Of a stretch of 64,000 nucleotides of DNA, positions 54,762 through 64,000 are shown in pieces. The position numbers were made by a program, and so were the translations under genes. Position 1 is the first letter of the stretch, and each line of letters opens with the position of its first letter. The DNA lies in contig NC_079901.1 of NCBI RefSeq assembly GCF_024868665.1, forward strand, positions 550,397 through 614,396. The letters are read 5' to 3'. The DNA comes from Triplophysa rosa. Taxonomy: Eukaryota; Chordata; Actinopteri; Cypriniformes; Nemacheilidae. The notes beneath the pieces are model-generated. The model was not told where the DNA came from and ran no database searches. It saw only the letters and a program-made list of their open reading frames with translations.

Positions 54762-57076
54762 CAGGGGTGTCCAAACTACGGCCCGCGGGCCATCTGCGGC
54801 CCGTTGTCAATCCTGTGGCGGCCCGCGAGGGATTTAAAAAAATTATACAGATCTGGCCCGTTATAGGGAAAAATAAATGAAATTCACTAAATAACCATCG
54901 GGTGTCGCTATCACATGCAGCCAAGGCAGTTAGTACGTAAGATGTACGTATTGTAATCGGGCTAAAAAACAACAAATTATTGTTGATCACATTTTGGTAA
55001 GTCATGGCGCAACAAAGAAAACGGAAAATCGAAAGTGAATGCAGGAGATTTCAAACACGTTGGGGAAATGAATATTTATTCACTGAGGTCAGCGGGAAAG
55101 GAGTCTGTTGGGGTGATGAAGGAATAGACTGATGTTTTGTTTCATAATGTCTTTTAACATTATTTCAAATCTTACACTGGTGCCGAGCGCAAAAACAAAA
55201 GGTGAAACAACTGGAAGCTACCTTGTCAGCACAACAACAACTATTTTTTCGTGCTAATAAAGCACAGACAAATTCTACATTAGCTAGTTATGAGGTAGCT
55301 CACCTAATAGCGCAGCACGGAAACCCCTTCACTGACGGCGAATTTGTGAAGGAGTGTCTGATGAAAGTTGCCACTATAATTTGCCCAGAAAAGATGCAAG
55401 ATTTTAAAAACATCAGTCTTTCAAGGAACACAGTCGGACGGCGAATTGAAGACTTGTCGGCAAATCTAAAAGAACAAGTGACAGAAAAAGTACCCCGTTT
55501 GATTTTTACTCAATTGCGTGTGATGACAGCACTGACTCGACAGACACTGCACAGCTGTTAATTTTTTCGAGAGGTGTGGACAGTGATTTTTGCATTACAG
55601 AAGAGCCTGAAGAGTACAACAACTGGAAAAGATCTTTTTGAAGCCGTATCATGTGCGATTGAGAGCATGAATCTCCCTTGGGCCAAGCTCTGTGGCATTA
55701 CAACGGATGGAGCGCCATCCATGATCGGCGAGCGGAAAGGAATGGCTTCCATGGTATGCAACAAAGTTCGCGAAAGTGGAGGTGAGGCTGTAAAAATGCA
55801 CTGTATCATACACCAGGAAGCGCTCTGTGCCAAAGCCATCCAGATGGACGATGTGATGACCACTGTGGTGAAAACTATAAACTTGATTCGTTCAAGAGCG
55901 CTCAACCACAGAGAATTCCGGGCATTTCTGTCTGATATTGACGCAGAATACGGTGACGTAATATATCACTCTAACGTGCGGTGGCTGAGTCGCGGCTCGG
56001 TTCTACAGCGATTCTATTCGGTGGGGTCTGAAATTGACCAGTTTTTGAAAAAAAAAACCTGACACTTGATCAACTCAATGACCCTGACTGGCTGGCAGAC
56101 CTTGCTTTTTTAGTTGATTTGACCAGTCACCTAAACGCACTGAATAAAAGCCTGCAAGGCAAGGACCAGCTGATATCCGAAATGTATGCGCTCTTGAAAT
56201 CCTTATCAATGAAGCTAAGACTTTTTGAGAGACAAATCAGTGACCGCAATGCTGTGCACTTTCCTAGTTTGGCCGGAATTATCTCGAGTTTTTCAGACTC
56301 CAACATCCTTGGAAAAATTGATAAATATTCGATAGTGCTCACATCTCTAATCACAGAATTTAATCAGCGTTTTCAAGACTTTTCCGCTATTGATAACGAC
56401 ATCAAACTGTTCTCAACCCCTTTATCTGTTAACGTAGAAGAAGTGCAAGAGAATGTGCACCTGGAACTCATTGAACTGCAGTGCGATGATTCTCCTCGCA
56501 GCCGCCACCAGCTTCTTCCCGTGCCTGAGTTTTACAAGAGTTTGGAAACATACAGATTCTCCTTAATCAAACGTCACGCACAAAGGATGATGAGCCTGTT
56601 TGGCTCCACATACATATGTGAGCAAACATTTTCGCTGATGACGCTGAACAAGAGTCCACTGAGAGCCAGTCTGACTGACAACCATCTCTGTGACCTGCTT
56701 CGTATCTCTACTACACGACTTACGGACTTGACATCACTTCTGAAATCCAAGGCACAACATCACTGTTCACATTAATAAAGTTAATGGTGAGTAAAAGGAA
56801 AAATATTGAAAGCAATATTTTGTAATGTAGCCTAATGATTCCTAGGTTAAAAATGTATGTAATATCATGGGGCATATATAAATATATATTTAGCACACAC
56901 ATAACATTTTTAGAAAATAGCACATTTAAAATATAAGTAGACAAAGACAAATTAATGGCAATAAATCAATTAGCTTGTCTAATAGTAGCCTATTATTATT
57001 ATTACAGACATGCGGCCCAAGACAACAGACATTTTTTTGCACCTGGCCCCCAGCAGAAAAAGTTTGGACACCCCTG
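54762..57076 (+). mobile_element. hAT-Charlie-type DNA transposon with intact ends
   Basis: The terminal inverted repeats are caggggtgtccaaactacgg at 54762 and agtttggacacccctg ending at 57076. Flanking octamers are identical: ttgtagcc at 54754-54761 and 57077-57084. It contains a broken BED-finger/hAT transposase (55004-56775). Confidence 0.94.
55004..56775 (+). pseudogene. hAT-Charlie transposase (GTF2IRD2/ZBED-like), broken
   Basis: It begins at ATG 55004 with MAQQRKRKIESECRRFQTRW, the start of a BED-finger type transposase, but a TGA follows after about 43 codons. Later pieces are 55202-55561 (NPFTDGEFVKECLMKVATII), a frameshifted stretch with DDSTDSTDTAQLLIF at about 55520, then 55574-56062 (GKDLFEAVSCAIESM, GITTDGAPSMIGERKGMA), and 56119-56775 with the C-terminal dimerisation part (CEQTFSLMTLNKSPLRASLT). 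A run of A at about 56049 explains one frameshift. All blocks are in order, so only point damage has occurred. Confidence 0.88.
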
Positions 57077-57084
57077 TTGTAGCC

Positions 57085-57475
57085 AATCAGCAGTAAGTTG
57101 CACAGTGCACAGGACGGACATTAGTTGAGCCGAGCGCTGACGAAAGCGAAAGATGGGGTAGGGGTGTGCTTGTTTTGGTGATTTGAACATCAACAATGGC
57201 TAAGAGAAATCGGACAACCCGCCTTTAAATCCATCAACTGCAAAAAATGTCCCTGATTTTCCGATCCATCTGTTTCGTCGTGACCATGAAGAGCAATACC
57301 GGAGTGACAGCAAAAGAGCAAAGTCTCGCATATTTTTTAAAAATATGGTCTGTTCTCATTTACTCTTTTTGCATGTTCACTGCTTATTTGCGTTGCTACG
57401 CTTCCCGTTTTAAGTGTCTGTAAGTGACTTTTCATTTTCAAACCTGCAGAAATGTGCAGGCTGCTCTTCTGATGT
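57085..57475. other. intronic sequence between hAT-Charlie and a LINE
   Basis: Nothing recognised. Confidence 0.4.
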
Positions 57476-59750
57476 TCACTGAATTTTCATCCTGTAACAT
57501 GAATAGAGTTTAGTGGGCTGTGCGTCAGTAATAACGGTCCGTGGGGAAACGCAGTGCTCCGTGTGTACTGTAGTTAAATGGATTAATAAAAGCTTCGAGG
57601 CAACAAAAATTGCCTCAATGATTTTTTTGTATTCGAATAACTCAAGGAATCGTTCCAGCCCTAGCAGGGGGACACCAATAATCCTCTCAGCAGTTCTGAC
57701 TGTTCGTTGCAGTGTCTTAATGTCTGATTTAGTAGCTGAACGAAACCAGACAGTTATGGATGAGCACAGGACAGACTCGATGATGGCCGAGTAGAACTGT
57801 GTGAGCAGCTCCTGTGGCATGCTGAATTTCCCCATGTTGACAGCATCATCAACAGTCCTGTTTGCTCTGTAGGCGAACTGAAGAGGATCCAGCAAGGGTC
57901 CAGTGATGTCCTTCAGGTAGGCCAGGACCAGTCTCTCAAACGACTTCATAACCACAGACGTGAGAGAGACAGGTCTGTAGTCGTTAAGTCCAGTGATTTT
58001 GGATTTTTTGGGGACCGGAATGATAGTGGAGCGTTTGAAGCAGTGGGGAACTTCGCACAGCTCCATAGATCTGTTGAAGATCTGTGTGAAGATGGGGGCC
58101 AGTTGGTCAGCGCAGACTTTTAAACAGGCAGGTGAAACACCATCTGGGCCTGGAGCTTTCTTGGTCTTCTGCTTCTTGAAGACCCGGTTCACATCCTCTA
58201 CACATACCTTAAGTGCAGGTAGAATGGTGGGGGAGGCAGGAGTGGGGGTTGTACGGGGTGGGTGAATGTGTGAAGTGCAGATCAGATCAGAGCGGGTGTG
58301 GAGTGTGAGTCTGTTTTTTTTTCAAATCGGAAGTAAAACACATGCAGATCGTCAGCCATTTGTTGATTCTCCACAGACTGTGGGGGTTGCGTCATGTACT
58401 TGGTGATGTTCTTCAGACCAGTCCATACTGACGACGGGTCGTTGGCCGAAAACTGGTTTTTCAGCTTTTCAGAGTAGACTTTTTTAGCCACTCTGATCTC
58501 CTTTGTTAGTCGGTTCCTGGCCTGGTTGAGATTTTATCCCCACTTTTGTAAGCATCCTCTTTGGTGTGACGAAGCTGTTTGAGTTTCCCAGTAAACCATG
58601 GTTTATCATTATTGAATGACAAGAATGTCCTGGTAGGAATGCACATATCCTCACAGAAACTGATATATGAAGTCAGTCTCTGTGAGCTCGTCCAGATCGG
58701 TGGCTGCAGCTTCAAAGACACTCCAATCAGTGCAGTCGAAACAGGCTTGTAGATCCTGCTCTGCTTCATTAGTCCATCTTTTTACAGTCTTTGTTACAGC
58801 GGTTGTCAGTTTCTGCCTGTAGGTTGGTATGAGATGAACTAGACAGTGATCAGAGAGCCCCAAAGCTGCTCATGGGACAGAGTGATATGCATCCTTAATA
58901 GTAGTGTAACTGTGATCCAATATATTCCTGTCTCTCGTGGGACATGTAATGTGCTGTTTGTATTTTGGCAGTTCACGGGACAGATTTGTTTTGATAAAAT
59001 CGCAGAGGATGATTAAAACAGAGTCTGGATACTTGCTCAATTTCTGTGCTGCGCTCACGCATGCGTCTGGAGGAATGTACACATTCGCGAGGATGAAAGA
59101 GGAAAACTCCCGCGGCGAGTAGAATGGTTTACAGTTTATGAAAAGTGCCTCTAAGTTAGGACAGCATACCGATTTCAGCGTTGTTAAATATGAGCACCAA
59201 CTTTCGTTGATGTAGAAACACAATCCACCTCCTCTCGTTTTCCCCGTTAACTCCGCGATGCGATCCGCCCTCAACAGCTGGAAGCCCGGCAGGTGAAGCG
59301 CGTTGTCAGGAATGGCTTCACTTAGCCAGGTTTCAGTGAAGCACAATGCAGCAGAGTTTGAAAAGTCCTTGTTGATACGGGTGAGGAGAAGTAGTTCATC
59401 CGTTTTGTTAGGAAGGGAACGGACATTCGCAAGATGAATGCTTGGGAGCGCTGTTCGAAAGCCACGCTCGCATAGCTTAGCCAGTGCACCAGCGCGCTTC
59501 CCTCTTCTGCATTTGTTCGCGCGTTTGAACAGCAGCGCTGTACCTCCGACTAGAATGTCCAACAAATGTCAGAATAAATCAAAAACTGGAAAAGTATTGT
59601 CTGGGATGTATTGTTTAATGTTAAGGAGTTCGTCTCTGGTAAACATTATTAAAGAAGAATGACAAAACACAGAACAAACAAACAAAAACAGTAGAAGGAT
59701 TGCGGAGCTCATCGCCGTGGCTGCCATTCGCAGCGCCATCTTGAATCGTG
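57476..59750 (-). mobile_element. non-LTR retrotransposon (jockey/Rex-type) with internal deletion
   Basis: On the minus strand the endonuclease (59565-58870) reads HLANVRSLPNKTDELLLLTR, CFTETWL and LDHSYTTIKDAYHSVP. It is followed by linker pieces (58863-58282, with NDKPWFTGKLKQLRHTKEDA) and the reverse transcriptase start (58192-57476, with ITGLNDYRPVSLTSVVMKSF and LQFAYRANRTVDDAVNM). The frame then jumps at about 57836 directly to YSAIIESVLCSSITVWFRSA, the C-terminal part. The catalytic block with the YADD/FADD motif is missing, so this copy cannot be active. Stops and frameshifts also occur. The clade name is tentative. Confidence 0.8.
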
Positions 59751-60889
59751 TACTAGAATCGTTGAATCGTTATTAGACCTTAGGTAGAAAACAGAGAACT
59801 TACTGCCATTCATCAGTCACCTATATTTTCTATTCTTTGCACTTTACTTTCCAACATTACTATCAATAGCATTTTAGTACTGTTTAGTAGTTGTTAGTTC
59901 TTCTCGTATAGCTTTTGTTAATAAACTCTATTTTCATGAATCTGTGTCTTCCTTGTGTTGATAATACAGTAAAGGGCTCTACAAGTTAGCTGAATCTATA
60001 AACCAGGTGATTTACTTCCTCCAATTTACATATATTTTTATTTTATGATCTATTTGGATCATTTTTACTGTTAGTGTGAAATTCTCTACATAGTGCCCCG
60101 ATTTAGACGGAGGGAGTGGTCATCTCACACACACACACACACACTTGATGTGTTGTGTGACCAAACTCACAATGTGTCTTGTGTATGGCTCACTACATTA
60201 TTTTGTGCCCGTGTGAAGATCACTACAGATGTATAGTCATTTTTTAAAAGGATTCATTTCATGATGTGTGTTCACGATGCATGAGCAGAGAAGGGAACAG
60301 ATATACAGTACAGTATATTTTAGTCAAGTCACACATTTCAGTGTTATGTAAGCAGTTGATGTGACATTGTGCATATTTGCGGTCAGTTGGAAAGGTGCTG
60401 TTTGACATATAATGATGTACTGTTATGGTCGTTTCTGAATTACCATTCACCAGGGCCTGATACCAAGCTCATGTACTCGTACTCATACTTGTAAAGATAC
60501 ACCGACACCAAAGACCGATACCTCATGTGACATACCTGACAGAACTGACTGAAATTTGAAAGTTTGTGATAAGTACATAAAACTGTCTTTTTTCATAATG
60601 TGTTTGAGGCGGAGTTGTTCGTAATAAGAAGATATTCTATTTTTATTAGTTTCAGTGTGTTGTGCTTGGAAAATTGCCACCTCACCAAAACATTATACAG
60701 GTACAGGCATCAGTATTGGTATTGGCAAGTACCAGAAAAAATATCAGTACTAGTACTCAGTCTTTAAAAAGTGGTATCTGGGCATCCCTAGCCCTAGTGG
60801 TACATGAATGTGTTAAATACATCAAGGTTTCCAGATGTTGCCATTAGTGCACCATGATACTAGCTCATGATTTGTTTCATTTTTTGTAG
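59751..60889. other. intronic sequence before a reln exon, with a possible MITE
   Basis: A (CA)n run lies at about 60129-60145. The words ctgataccaagctc with gtactcgtactc near 60459-60485 and caagtaccag with tactagtactcag near 60727-60760 hint at a foldback element ending near 60792. Confidence 0.4.
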
Positions 60890-61051
60890 GTATCTCCAGT
60901 TTACTCTGAGATTAGGCAGTCGTAGCATTCTGAGTTCATGTCCTGCTCCAGATCAGCCAGGAGAGGGCGTCCTCCTGCATTACTCCTCAGATAACGGCAT
61001 TACCTGGACACTGCTGCAGCATTACGCCTATCAGGGCTTCCATGAGCCCAG
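60890..61051 (+). CDS. reln: reelin exon: subrepeat 1B with BNR motif
   Basis: Encodes [39 protein letters not shown] and [12 protein letters not shown] is the BNR/Asp-box-like motif. Acceptor ttttgtag at 60882-60889, donor gtagac at 61052. Phase 2 in and out. Confidence 0.96.
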
Positions 61052-61340
61052 GTAGACCTCACTCAACACGTTAAACATTCCATGGACTTCTATTGTTTTA
61101 ATACACAGCTATGTATAAGCTCTATAAAACCCTAACCCTAAAAGAAAACGTTTTACTATTTTGAAAACTTTATTTTAACACATAACTCCATTTTGCTCAA
61201 GTTTGTCCGGTTTTGGGTACAGCTTTGTCCCCAAAATATGGTTGAGTGACCAAAATACACATGCCTGAGCTTAAGCCTGCAAGCTTTAAGACCCCTTTGA
61301 TTCATTTAATTTATCAGTTAAGTTGCATTTTTCCTCCTAG

Positions 61341-61577
61341 AATTGTATCTGTAGAACTCCCTCCCGGGGCCCGTAAATTTGGGGTCCAGTTCCGCTGGTG
61401 GCAGCCGTACCACTCGGGGCGTGGACAGGACGTTTGGGCTCTTGATGAGATCAGCATGACCTCTGTTCTCTTCAACATCATCAGCCTGGACTTTAGCAAT
61501 GTGCTGGACGTCACTCAGAGTCTGGGCTTCTATCTGGGAAACGTACAGCCTTACTGTCAACATGACTGGACTCTCAG
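61341..61577 (+). CDS. reln: reelin exon: end of repeat 1 and start of repeat 2
   Basis: Encodes [20 protein letters not shown], then [17 protein letters not shown] and [20 protein letters not shown]. Acceptor cctcctag at 61333-61340, donor gtacca at 61578. A very strong reelin match. Confidence 0.96.
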
Positions 61578-61814
61578 GTACCATTTTCTTCACAGCACAC
61601 ACATCTTTTATTTTGCTTTATCCTATACTTTACACCTGCCTTTGATGTTTGGTGACAGACATGGTTTCAAATGCCAGAAGTCTGTTTCTGATGGACCAGC
61701 TATTGCTTTGTATTCACTCTGAATATTTTGGCAAAGCTTCGTACTGCAGACAGTTTGAGCTGTGTGGGAAGTTTATGATGAAAGTGCAAGACACTGAGGT
61801 AAATGTTCGCTCAG

Positions 61815-62007
61815 TTTCTCAGGCGATCACGGCACGGCCTCCAGTATTCGCTATGTGGAAACGCAATCCATGCAGATCGGAGCATCCTATATGATCCAGT
61901 TCTCATTGGTCATGGGCTGTGGCCGAGAGCCGTCCCCTTACATTGACACGCAGGTTCGCCTGGAATTTTCCACCAATCATGGTTTGACTTGGCATCTTGT
62001 CAAAGAG
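61815..62007 (+). CDS. reln: reelin exon: repeat 2A with BNR motif
   Basis: Encodes [18 protein letters not shown], then [17 protein letters not shown] and [14 protein letters not shown]. The acceptor chosen is cgctcag at 61808-61814, because it restores the SFSGD reading that parallels CFTGD in mammals; a second AG nine bases downstream would lose that. Donor gtgaga at 62008. Confidence 0.94.
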
Positions 62008-62091
62008 GTGAGAACTAGAGGTTGATGATGAAGAGCTGCATGCATTCGTGGCAATGTGTTGATGAGTATTCCTGTTGTTTGTGGACAACAG

Positions 62092-62204
62092 GCCTGTCTC
62101 CCAGGAATGCCGAGCTGCTCAGAGTTCACTGCTTCCAGTGTGTACCATCCCTCTGAATTCACAGACTGGAGACGGATCACTCTTCCACTCCCATATAAAA
62201 CCTG
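62092..62204 (+). CDS. reln: reelin exon: repeat 2A CLPGMPSC segment
   Basis: Encodes [20 protein letters not shown] and [17 protein letters not shown]. Acceptor acaacag at 62085-62091, after a rather poor pyrimidine tract; donor gtaagt at 62205. The upstream intron is only 84 bp, the shortest here. Confidence 0.95.
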
Positions 62205-62530
62205 GTAAGTTGTCATCACAAACAACCTGGAACTGATGCTTTTTCGACATGCTTGCATGTTCAGAATTCTAGCAAATTTCACCATTTCAAATAAAATTAA
62301 GATTTGTAAATCAAGATGTATTTTCCTGAGCAACATATCATATTTCTGCCACATCTTGGCCTGTCTTTCATGAAGTTCTGTGGAATAGTGCTGTACTTTA
62401 CCAAAGCCAAGCTTCAGCTACTAGCTTGTCAAAAGATACAGCAAAGAATGTTGGTTGTACTGTGTACAAGTCCTTGCCTCATGAGATGCTGACATGTCTT
62501 ATCCTCTGTGATGTTTGTTTCTGGCTTTAG

Positions 62531-62668
62531 GTCAAGTGCGACACGCTTCCGATGGATTCAGAGTTACTATCAGGAACAGGATGAGTGGGCATTAGATGAC
62601 ATATATATCGGGCAGCAGTGTCTTCAGATGTGCCGTGGACATGGCTGGTGTGATCACGGTCACTGCAG
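62531..62668 (+). CDS. reln: reelin exon: end of repeat 2A and start of second EGF
   Basis: Encodes [30 protein letters not shown] and [12 protein letters not shown]. It ends inside the second EGF-like module, in phase 2. Acceptor ggctttag at 62523-62530, donor gtcagt at 62669. No further reelin exon is visible before 64000. Confidence 0.95.
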
Positions 62669-62918
62669 GTCAGTCAGAAACACTGGGACACATAAACAAA
62701 ACAGCATTTTGAAACATAAACCATCATTTCCATGTAAACAAATCGCTTGGTTGAGCATGGCTGGGTTTATTTAGGTTTTGTTGATCTATTTAGGACACAT
62801 GTTAATCAACTGGCTTGTTGGGAGTTGAAGCTGTGCTTTTTTTGTTTGTCTTCTGCCCTTGACCTGAATGTGATCACCCAATCTGGATCTCCCGATAAAG
62901 CGTAGCTATTCAACCAAT
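62669..62918. other. start of the intron after the last reln exon
   Basis: No gene recognised. Confidence 0.4.
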
Positions 62919-63842
62919 GGCCTATCTCACGAAGCGAGGTGAACAAACACTGAGTTGCAGAGTAAGTTTTGAGTTGACAAAACCAGACAAACCCAACCTG
63001 GATTAGATCAGGTTCAGCTGTAGCACAACGCCTGATATAAACTTTCTCTGTAAACTCCAGTTTGATCCAGAGTTTGTGAGGCGCGTGCACCTGAAAGTGT
63101 GACACTTGCGACAAACAGCCAATCACAAGGAACATGGAAAGCATCATCAGTTTGATTGACTTATAGCGAGTATCAGCGCAATTCACTTTTCTGTTGAAGA
63201 TGACGGGATCATTATGAAAAAATATCATGAATTGAAACACATTTACAAGGCAGGAATAAACACGGCTGCAGTGAAAGTTTGAGAAGGCAACTGACCATAT
63301 CAATGCAGAATCAACTGAATTTAAATTATTTATATAGGTTTACAATAAGATGAAAAGATAATATGTATGCTTCATTACTTTAATATGCTTTGTACATTAA
63401 AGTTTATGTTTATACGAATATAGTTATATGAATTTAAATGCTATGTTAATTATCAACTCGTATAATAATTATATGAATGTGTTTTGAATTATACTCAAAT
63501 GTAAATACACAATACAAATAAACACAAGCAGCAAAATATTTTCCCTCTAACATCTTATCACTTTAAACTTTTTTAATTTGGAGCAAGAGACACATGGGGA
63601 GTGGCTTCACTGCGTCAGATATATGTCACTTTCTCACAGCTGATTGGTCCAGTTTGGGTTTGCGATTTCTAACCCAGAATAAAACCTGCTCCGGAGCAGG
63701 TTAGCCGTGTAGCATAAGTTACCATGGGGACGAAACCCGCTCAAAACCAATCCACTTTCTTGAGCCTGAAAACTAGGAGTATGCTCAAACCAAACGTGAA
63801 CTTTACTGGGTAAAAACCCAAACAAGCTTCGTGATAGTGGCC
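62919..63842. mobile_element. candidate foldback element with tcacgaagc ends
   Basis: ggcctatctcacgaagcg at 62919 is nearly the inverse of aagcttcgtgatagtggcc at 63824-63842. The inner part has further paired words (aacctggattagatcagg; tctaacccagaataaaacc). No transposase. Confidence 0.6.
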
Positions 63843-64000
63843 ACAGATGGTGATTTTTAGAAAACAATTGTTAGAAAAATCAGGCATGATTTCCACCCCT
63901 GGCCTGAAATGTCATCCTACCTGTCAGATTGACCAACCAGGCATGTCCACATCAATACTGTCATTTGTTTGCACTGTAAAACCAAAAATCATCCTACATA

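Larger units (their letters stand above)
15576..62668 (+). other. reln: reln (reelin) gene, internal part with 21 exons
   Basis: Twenty-one exons were placed by matching translated segments with vertebrate reelin recalled from memory and by requiring AG acceptors and GT donors. All exon phases join correctly, giving about 2812 coding bases (about 937 residues). The order is the C-terminal reeler domain, linker, reelin repeat 1 (with BNR motif and EGF), then repeat 2 up to its EGF. Reelin is a secreted extracellular-matrix glycoprotein that acts through VLDLR/ApoER2 and Dab1 to position neurons; that is known of the family. The signal-peptide exon and the N-terminal reeler exon were not found in 1-15575 and probably lie upstream. 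The gene continues past 64000. Introns range from 84 bp to 12.25 kb, and the large ones are mostly transposon. No stop codon or frameshift was seen in any exon, so the gene looks functional. Confidence 0.96.

Overview
The window is vertebrate nuclear DNA, most likely from a cypriniform (carp-like) teleost. It has intron-rich coding sequence, cytosine-adenine (CA) microsatellites, an assembly gap, and fish-type transposons: L2-like LINE, DIRS-like YR retrotransposons, hAT elements and many foldback MITEs. There are no bacterial operons, CRISPR arrays or rRNA genes. The species call is an inference from repeat types.

The only host gene recognised is reln (reelin), on the plus strand from before 15576 to beyond 62668. 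I placed 21 exons whose boundaries have AG/GT splice sites and whose phases chain without a break. Together they encode about 937 residues: the C-terminal part of the reeler domain, the linker region, all of reelin repeat 1 with its EGF module, and repeat 2 up to the start of its EGF. The first exons (signal peptide and N-terminal reeler) and everything after the second EGF start lie outside the window. Reelin is a large secreted glycoprotein that guides neuronal positioning through lipoprotein receptors.

Region by region: 1-15575 is intron with a nested LINE remnant (about 4140-6720, cut by two younger elements), a CA microsatellite with a gap, and a nearly intact L2-like LINE on the minus strand (about 9950-15240). 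The next introns (15712-33311) hold two foldback hairpins and a 4.1 kb DIRS-like element (DIRS-1, 21852-25967). A second, longer DIRS-like element (DIRS-2, 37087-42522) fills nearly the whole intron 36963-42533 and stops 11 nt before an exon. The intron 43955-47462 carries a hAT element with a perfect 8-bp target duplication and nested insertions. The intron 50569-52350 carries a 24-bp minisatellite. The intron 52752-60889 carries a MITE, a hAT remnant split by a solo-LTR-like element, a hAT-Charlie element with intact ends, and a LINE with an internal deletion. The last 1.3 kb holds another foldback element.

No new multi-gene system was found. The most notable signals are the DIRS-2 insertion that appears to supply the branch point for a reln exon, its internal complementary region that records the joined ends of the circular intermediate, and the L2-like LINE whose ORF2 is broken by a single stop codon.
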